A stretch of DNA of 64,000 nt from positions 31,872 through 95,871 of the forward strand of contig NZ_MSSM01000008.1 in NCBI RefSeq assembly GCF_004123795.1, in the 5' to 3' direction. Source of the DNA: Lacticaseibacillus chiayiensis (GTDB lineage Bacteria > Bacillota > Bacilli > Lactobacillales > Lactobacillaceae). Below the pieces are notes generated by a model. The model did no database searches. It was not told where the DNA came from and saw nothing but the letters and a program-made list of their open reading frames with translations. Both the position numbers and the translations under genes were made by a program. This document shows positions 60,352 through 64,000 of the stretch, piece after piece. Positions within the stretch are counted from its first letter, which is position 1. Each line of letters opens with the position of its first letter.

Positions 60352-62205
60352 ATGACGAAAGCGATTGGTTTGTATTTGTTTGGTGTTATTGCTTTTATCG
60401 GCGGTTTGTGGATAAGTCAGCCATTGCCGCGGGCGACGTTGCTTATTTTAGCAGCTGTGGTTGCCGGTTATCACGTCATTTTGGAAGGCGTGGTTGAGAC
60501 GGTTAAGGCTTCCAAAAAGGAGCACCGGTTTTCGCCGAATATCCATATTCTCATGGCTTTGGCGGCGATCGGGGCGATTGCGATCGGCAGTTTTGAGGAA
60601 GCGGCGATGTTGATTCTGATTTTTGCCGGCGCCCATTTTCTTGAGGAATATGTGGAGAATAAAAGCCGCAAAGAGATCACTGCGCTTTTGGCAATGGCAC
60701 CACTTGAGGCCCGACGCTATGGACATGATGGCGAGTTTGAGGTTGTGCCAGTTGCCGAACTGGAAATTGGCGATCGCCTGCAGATTCTGAACGGGGCACA
60801 GGTGCCGACAGATGGTGTGATTGTTGCCGGGACGGCGAGTCTGGATGAATCGGCAATCAGCGGTGAGAGCATTCCGCGGGAAAAACAAGTCGGCGATGAG
60901 GTGTTTGGTGGGACGATTAACGGCCAATCAACGTTTGACATGCGTGTGACGAAGAAAAGCGATGAGACGGTGTTTGCCAAAATTATCCAGATGGTCCAGG
61001 CGGCGCAACAATCGCCGACCAAAATGGCGAGTGTCATTCAGCGGTTCGAACCGATTTACGTCAAAGCTGTCCTGGTGGCATTGCCGATTGTTTTCTTAGC
61101 AGGGCCGTTATTGCTGCACTGGTCGTGGATGACTAGTGTTTATCGAACAATCGTCTTCTTGGTAGCCGTCTCGCCATGTGCCTTGGCAGCCAGCGCCGTC
61201 CCGGCAACACTGTCCGGGATCTCGAATTTGGCGCGTCATGGGGTACTTTTCAAAGGTGGCAGTTATCTGGCGAATTTGACCCAGCTTAAGGCGATTGCGT
61301 TTGATAAAACCGGGACGTTGACAGAAGGCCGGCCGGTGGTGACCAACAGTGAGTTTGCGCCGCATGTGGATCAGGCAGCGCTAAAGGCGATTATCACCGC
61401 GATGGAGAAGCAAAGCAACCACCCGCTGGCGACGGCGATTGTGGCGCATTTTCCGGCAAGTGATTTGGTGATCGAATCCGTGCGCAATGAAGTCGGCAAA
61501 GGGCTGACGGCTGAGTATCAAGGACACACTTATACGATCGGCAAGCCGCAACGTTTTGCACATGTCAATCCGATTTATCGACAACGCGCTAAGGTGCTAG
61601 GACAGCAAGGGAAAACTGTAGTCTTGGTGGCCATTGATCAGGAAGTCGTTGGCTTGATTGCCTTAATGGACCAAGCTAAAAGCAGCGCAAAAGCCGCGAT
61701 TGCCTACTTGAAGCGTCATGATATTCAGCCGGTAATGATTACCGGAGATGGCAAGCAAACCGGTGAAGCTGTGGCGGCTGATTTGGGCATCGAACAAGTT
61801 GTGACCGATGTGATGCCGGAGCAAAAAGTCTCCATCGTCAAACAGCTGCAGGCAAAAATGCGACCGGTCGCGATGGTTGGCGACGGCGTGAATGATGCCC
61901 CGGCGTTGGCCAATGCCGAAGTGGGGATTGCCATGGGCTCCGGTACCGATGTCGCCATTGACGTGGCCGATATGGTGCTGGTTAAAAACGATTTGTCCCG
62001 CTTGGCTTTTGCCCACCGCTTATCCGCCAAGATGAACCGGATTGTAATTGAAAATCTGCTATTCTCAATGGCAGTCGTGGTGATGTTGGTCATTTTGAAC
62101 GTGTTGCAACTCACCAACATTGCCTGGGGCGTTGTTTTCCATGAAGGCAGCACCTTGGTTGTGATCTTAAACGGGTTGCGCTTACTGCTTCCCCAGAAGT
62201 CTTAA
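60352..62205 (+). CDS. P1B-4-type metal ATPase (SPC motif; PfeT/ZosA/CoaT-like)
   Basis: 617 residues. TGES-like SGES (170-173), transmembrane SPC (275-277, in AVSPCALAASAVPA), phosphorylated Asp in DKTGT (D318), HP in QSNHPLATAI, GDGVNDAPAL, and the P1B-4 signature FHEGSTLVVILNGLR near the end. No N-terminal HMA domain. P1B-4 pumps export Fe(II), Co(II) or Zn(II). Preceded by a consensus promoter with an ArsR-type operator and followed by an SmtB/CzrA-like gene, so metal-inducible. ATG with AAAGGTGG SD. Confidence 0.88.
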   Translation: MTKAIGLYLFGVIAFIGGLWISQPLPRATLLILAAVVAGYHVILEGVVETVKASKKEHRFSPNIHILMALAAIGAIAIGSFEEAAMLILIFAGAHFLEEYVENKSRKEITALLAMAPLEARRYGHDGEFEVVPVAELEIGDRLQILNGAQVPTDGVIVAGTASLDESAISGESIPREKQVGDEVFGGTINGQSTFDMRVTKKSDETVFAKIIQMVQAAQQSPTKMASVIQRFEPIYVKAVLVALPIVFLAGPLLLHWSWMTSVYRTIVFLVAVSPCALAASAVPATLSGISNLARHGVLFKGGSYLANLTQLKAIAFDKTGTLTEGRPVVTNSEFAPHVDQAALKAIITAMEKQSNHPLATAIVAHFPASDLVIESVRNEVGKGLTAEYQGHTYTIGKPQRFAHVNPIYRQRAKVLGQQGKTVVLVAIDQEVVGLIALMDQAKSSAKAAIAYLKRHDIQPVMITGDGKQTGEAVAADLGIEQVVTDVMPEQKVSIVKQLQAKMRPVAMVGDGVNDAPALANAEVGIAMGSGTDVAIDVADMVLVKNDLSRLAFAHRLSAKMNRIVIENLLFSMAVVVMLVILNVLQLTNIAWGVVFHEGSTLVVILNGLRLLLPQKS

Positions 62206-62273
62206 GGATAAAAAGCGCCGCGACTACAAAAGTCTGCTAAAATGGCTTTAAGTATCATAAGGAGCCAGTGCAG

Positions 62274-62618
62274 ATGACAACCAATGATGTTCATACAACT
62301 GCTGCCAGTGACAGCGACATTCCCGATGATGAAGGGCTTCGTGATGTTCTCGAAGTTTTTAAAACCATGAGCGACCCTACCCGCATGCGGATTATTTTAG
62401 CCATTGCCAAGGGACCGATCACCGTCAACGAGCTTGCGGCCATGTTAGACCTCGGCCAATCCACCGTGTCGCATCAGTTGCGAATTTTAAAACAGACGCG
62501 CCTCGTTGTGGGCGATCGCTCGGGTAAGCAGATTTATTATCACTTAGTTGACGACCATGTTTTGGAGATTTATGAGCTGACTAAGGCGCATATTGAAGAG
62601 AAGCAGCACGGGCAATAG
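62274..62618 (+). CDS. ArsR/SmtB-family metal-sensing repressor
   Basis: 114 residues. Winged helix with TMSDPTRMRIILAIAKGP and MLDLGQSTVSHQLRILKQ. The last helix (VDDHVLEIYELTKAHIEEK) carries the alpha5 site D-x-H-x10-H-x2-E, as in SmtB, which binds Zn(II)/Co(II). No Cys pair of the alpha3 type. Start at the ATG at 62274 with AAGGAG at 9 nt. Probably releases the operator at 60300 when metal binds, derepressing the ATPase. Confidence 0.9.
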   Translation: MTTNDVHTTAASDSDIPDDEGLRDVLEVFKTMSDPTRMRIILAIAKGPITVNELAAMLDLGQSTVSHQLRILKQTRLVVGDRSGKQIYYHLVDDHVLEIYELTKAHIEEKQHGQ

Positions 62619-62660
62619 GTTGGTGCGTTGAAAAATAGAGGTATAGGATTGTTGAAAAGG

Positions 62661-62706
62661 AATGACCAAGCAGACTCGATTGTGACGAGAATGTTTGGTC
62701 ATTTTT
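62661..62706 (+). terminator. Terminator of the ATPase-arsR operon
   Basis: AATGACCAAGCA pairs with TGTTTGGTCATT, then TTTGATG. Confidence 0.8.
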
Positions 62707-62882
62707 GATGTTCATGAATAGACAGAAAATTAAAAAATTCTTTACACATTATTTGTTTAATGATAATATCATTAAATTGATGTGATCGTTTGCTATTATT
62801 CAAAAAATTCAAACTCTTGGTAAAAACATAGATGAGAACTTTCTGCTTATAGAGACAAAGAAAAGCTTAACAGGAGTGTGGG

Positions 62883-62995
62883 ATGAGTCATCAGACATTT
62901 GGCAACATACATAAGTACTACCTGTACACTTTGTTTACACAGTTGAGATTTACGAGAATTGTCAACGTTATCTTTCTGGTTCATTTTTTAATTAT
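62883..62995 (+). pseudogene. 5' end of an MFS-like gene interrupted by the IS element
   Basis: ATG behind AGGAGTGTGGG encodes NIHKYYLYTLFTQLRFTRIV then NVIFLVHFL, the typical first helix of an MFS family (KYYLYTLF..LRFTR). Homology stops where the IS200/IS605 left end begins; the frame then runs on into IS sequence. The 3' part should lie beyond the right window edge. Confidence 0.65.
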
Positions 62996-63045
62996 GATTG
63001 GCCGGAAATCCCGTGACTTTAGCCATGGGATGGATAGGCCCTCTC

Positions 63046-63495
63046 TCAACGCCTTTTTGGGCGTTTTTTTAGTTCGTTGTACTTTTGGTTGTTGATGTAA
63101 TTCTCAACGACGTCCTTGCTCATGTCCCCAAGTGTACTCATGTAGTAACTGGGTGACCATAAATGCCCACCCCAATGTTGCGAATGACGCAGTTCCGGAT
63201 GCCGTTTGAGAAAGATAAAGGCACTTCTACCCTTGAGCGCCTTGATGGCACTGGTTGGCGCTTTGCTAGGCGGAAAACTGATCAATACCTGGACATGATC
63301 GGGCATGACTTCCATTTTTTCGATCGCAATCTCATTATCATCGGCGACCTTTTGCAAAATGCTTTTCATTTCGTTTGTCAGTTCCTTAGTTACAAAAGTT
63401 TGATTGCGATATTTCGTGACCCAGATCAAATGGTAATGAAAATTATAGATATAACGTCTGGTATAAACAGCGTCTTGGATTTTTTCTTGAGTCAT
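63046..63495 (-). CDS. tnpA: IS200/IS605 transposase TnpA (Y1 HUH family)
   Basis: 149 residues, full length. FHYHLIWVTKYRNQTF at the N-terminus, HUH-region PDHVQVLISFPPSKAP, WGGHLWSPSYYMSTLGD and the catalytic Tyr in VENYINNQ. The HUH motif, normally HVH in this family, reads HVQ here, so one metal-ligand His may be lost. ATG with TGAGGTG SD. Catalyses single-strand excision and insertion if active. Confidence 0.88.
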   Translation of the reverse strand: MTQEKIQDAVYTRRYIYNFHYHLIWVTKYRNQTFVTKELTNEMKSILQKVADDNEIAIEKMEVMPDHVQVLISFPPSKAPTSAIKALKGRSAFIFLKRHPELRHSQHWGGHLWSPSYYMSTLGDMSKDVVENYINNQKYNELKKRPKRR

Positions 63496-63568
63496 AAAAT
63501 CACCTCAATTGTTGTCATCATTGGCTAATGCTATAATACCATTATAGCAAGAAAAGAGGTGAGATTAA

Positions 63569-64000
63569 ATGAAGTCAATGGCACAATTAGAATATCATTA
63601 TGGCTTGAAGGTTCGCATCTACCCAAGTGACCATCAAAAGCAATTGATTAAGCTTAACAGCGATGCCAGTCGCTTCGTCTATAACGAGATGGTGGCGATT
63701 GGTAAAGAACTCTGGCAATTGAAACAAGTCAAACTACCAATTGATACGGTTCAAGATCGAATCAAGCAGCTTGAACAACGGCAAAATGCCAAGCAGATGT
63801 CCAATCATTTCCAATTCTTAGAAGACAAGCGCATTGACAGTCTTGCTAAGGCTAACGCTATCCGGAACTATCGCAAAGCATGGAAAGCCTTTCGGAAGGT
63901 TCATAGTGCTGGTGTTCCAAAATTCCACCGTAAAAGCTATGCGTGGGGCTATCAAACTAATTGCCAATATATTAAGCAGAAAACGGCACAGACTAACCAA
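63569..64000 (+). CDS. tnpB: TnpB RNA-guided nuclease (5' part, cut by window edge)
   Basis: 144 codons visible from the ATG at 63569 (SD AGAGGTG): HYGLKVRIYPSDHQKQLI, DASRFVYNEMVA, AIRNYRKAWKAFRK and GVPKFHRKSYAWGYQTN, the usual N-terminal TnpB sequence. The RuvC catalytic residues and the zinc finger lie beyond the window, as does the reRNA/right end. Divergent from tnpA with a 73-bp gap. Confidence 0.88.
   Translation, partial: MKSMAQLEYHYGLKVRIYPSDHQKQLIKLNSDASRFVYNEMVAIGKELWQLKQVKLPIDTVQDRIKQLEQRQNAKQMSNHFQFLEDKRIDSLAKANAIRNYRKAWKAFRKVHSAGVPKFHRKSYAWGYQTNCQYIKQKTAQTNQ

Larger units (their letters stand above)
62996..64000. mobile_element. IS200/IS605-family insertion sequence (right end outside window)
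   Basis: tnpA (minus) and tnpB (plus) are divergent, the IS605 layout. Near the left end is a subterminal hairpin, ATCCCGTG (63008) with CATGGGAT (63031), of the sort TnpA recognises. The exact left boundary is within about 62990-63005, after the T-rich TTTTTTAAT stretch. A terminator hairpin (AACGCC-TTTTT-GGCGTTTTTTT) sits between the end and tnpA. Confidence 0.8.

Noticed and set aside
1..64000. CRISPR arrays, tRNA or rRNA genes
   Set aside because: No regularly spaced direct repeats, no cloverleaf with a TTCGA-type arm and no rRNA sequence found by reading. The family A/B repeats are dispersed palindromes without spacers.

Overview
The window looks like the chromosome of a lactic acid bacterium of the Lacticaseibacillus casei/paracasei/rhamnosus group. 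The case rests on gene content (an acetyl-type diaminopimelate/lysine pathway, a MurNAc salvage cluster, an FLP-type regulator, many MFS pumps), on the gdpP-rplI-dnaB-purA order typical of origin-proximal DNA in Lactobacillaceae, and on strong AGGAGG-type ribosome binding sites. The species call is inference.

Layout. 0-6.2 kb: an MFS pump, then a TetR regulator translationally coupled to an RND/MMPL exporter. 6.4-10.9 kb (minus): a five-gene operon of gamma-glutamyl hydrolase-like amidotransferase, amino acid permease, RidA, cystathionine lyase-type PLP enzyme and YheO-type regulator, which reads as an amino acid/sulfur catabolic unit. 11.3-14.8 kb (minus): OpuC-type compatible solute ABC transporter. 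17.0-20.4 kb (plus): P-type ATPase with a CPG motif, a free HMA metallochaperone, a Dps-like protein and an FNR-like regulator, preceded by a candidate FNR/FLP box. 20.6-23.0 kb: an MFS pump with its PadR regulator and shared operators, bracketed by a duplicated 3' end of flp. 23.4-33.6 kb: accessory DNA with several broken genes (amber-interrupted TetR, frameshifted tandem paralog, split peptidoglycan-binding protein, orphan antitoxin) among intact ndh, an MFS/TetR pair, a CPBP protease and a HXXEE protein.

33.7-43.1 kb: lysine/DAP biosynthesis. lysA, dapH, N-acetyl-DAP deacetylase, dapA and dapB run leftward behind a clear lysine riboswitch; lysC, dapF and asd run rightward. The aminotransferase of the pathway is not here. 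43.5-46.7 kb: a frameshifted yxeA, a truncated HigB-like toxin with an intact HigA-like antitoxin, a Nudix/EamA pair and an ABC exporter fragment cut off by a repeat. 47.1-53.0 kb: gdpP, rplI, dnaB and an unassigned protein built of four repeats that look like small beta-barrels. 53.1-58.2 kb: murP-murQ-mupG-murR for MurNAc/muropeptide recovery. 58.6-62.6 kb: purA with PurR boxes, then an SPC-type (P1B-4) metal ATPase with an SmtB/CzrA-like repressor. The right end holds an IS200/IS605 element inserted into an MFS-like gene.

The strongest non-gene signals are two families of intergenic palindromic repeats. Family A (3 copies) has imperfect terminal inverted repeats and internal arms. Family B has six copies, including two head-to-tail pairs. 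In both, arms differ between copies but stay complementary, which argues for a conserved RNA or DNA structure.
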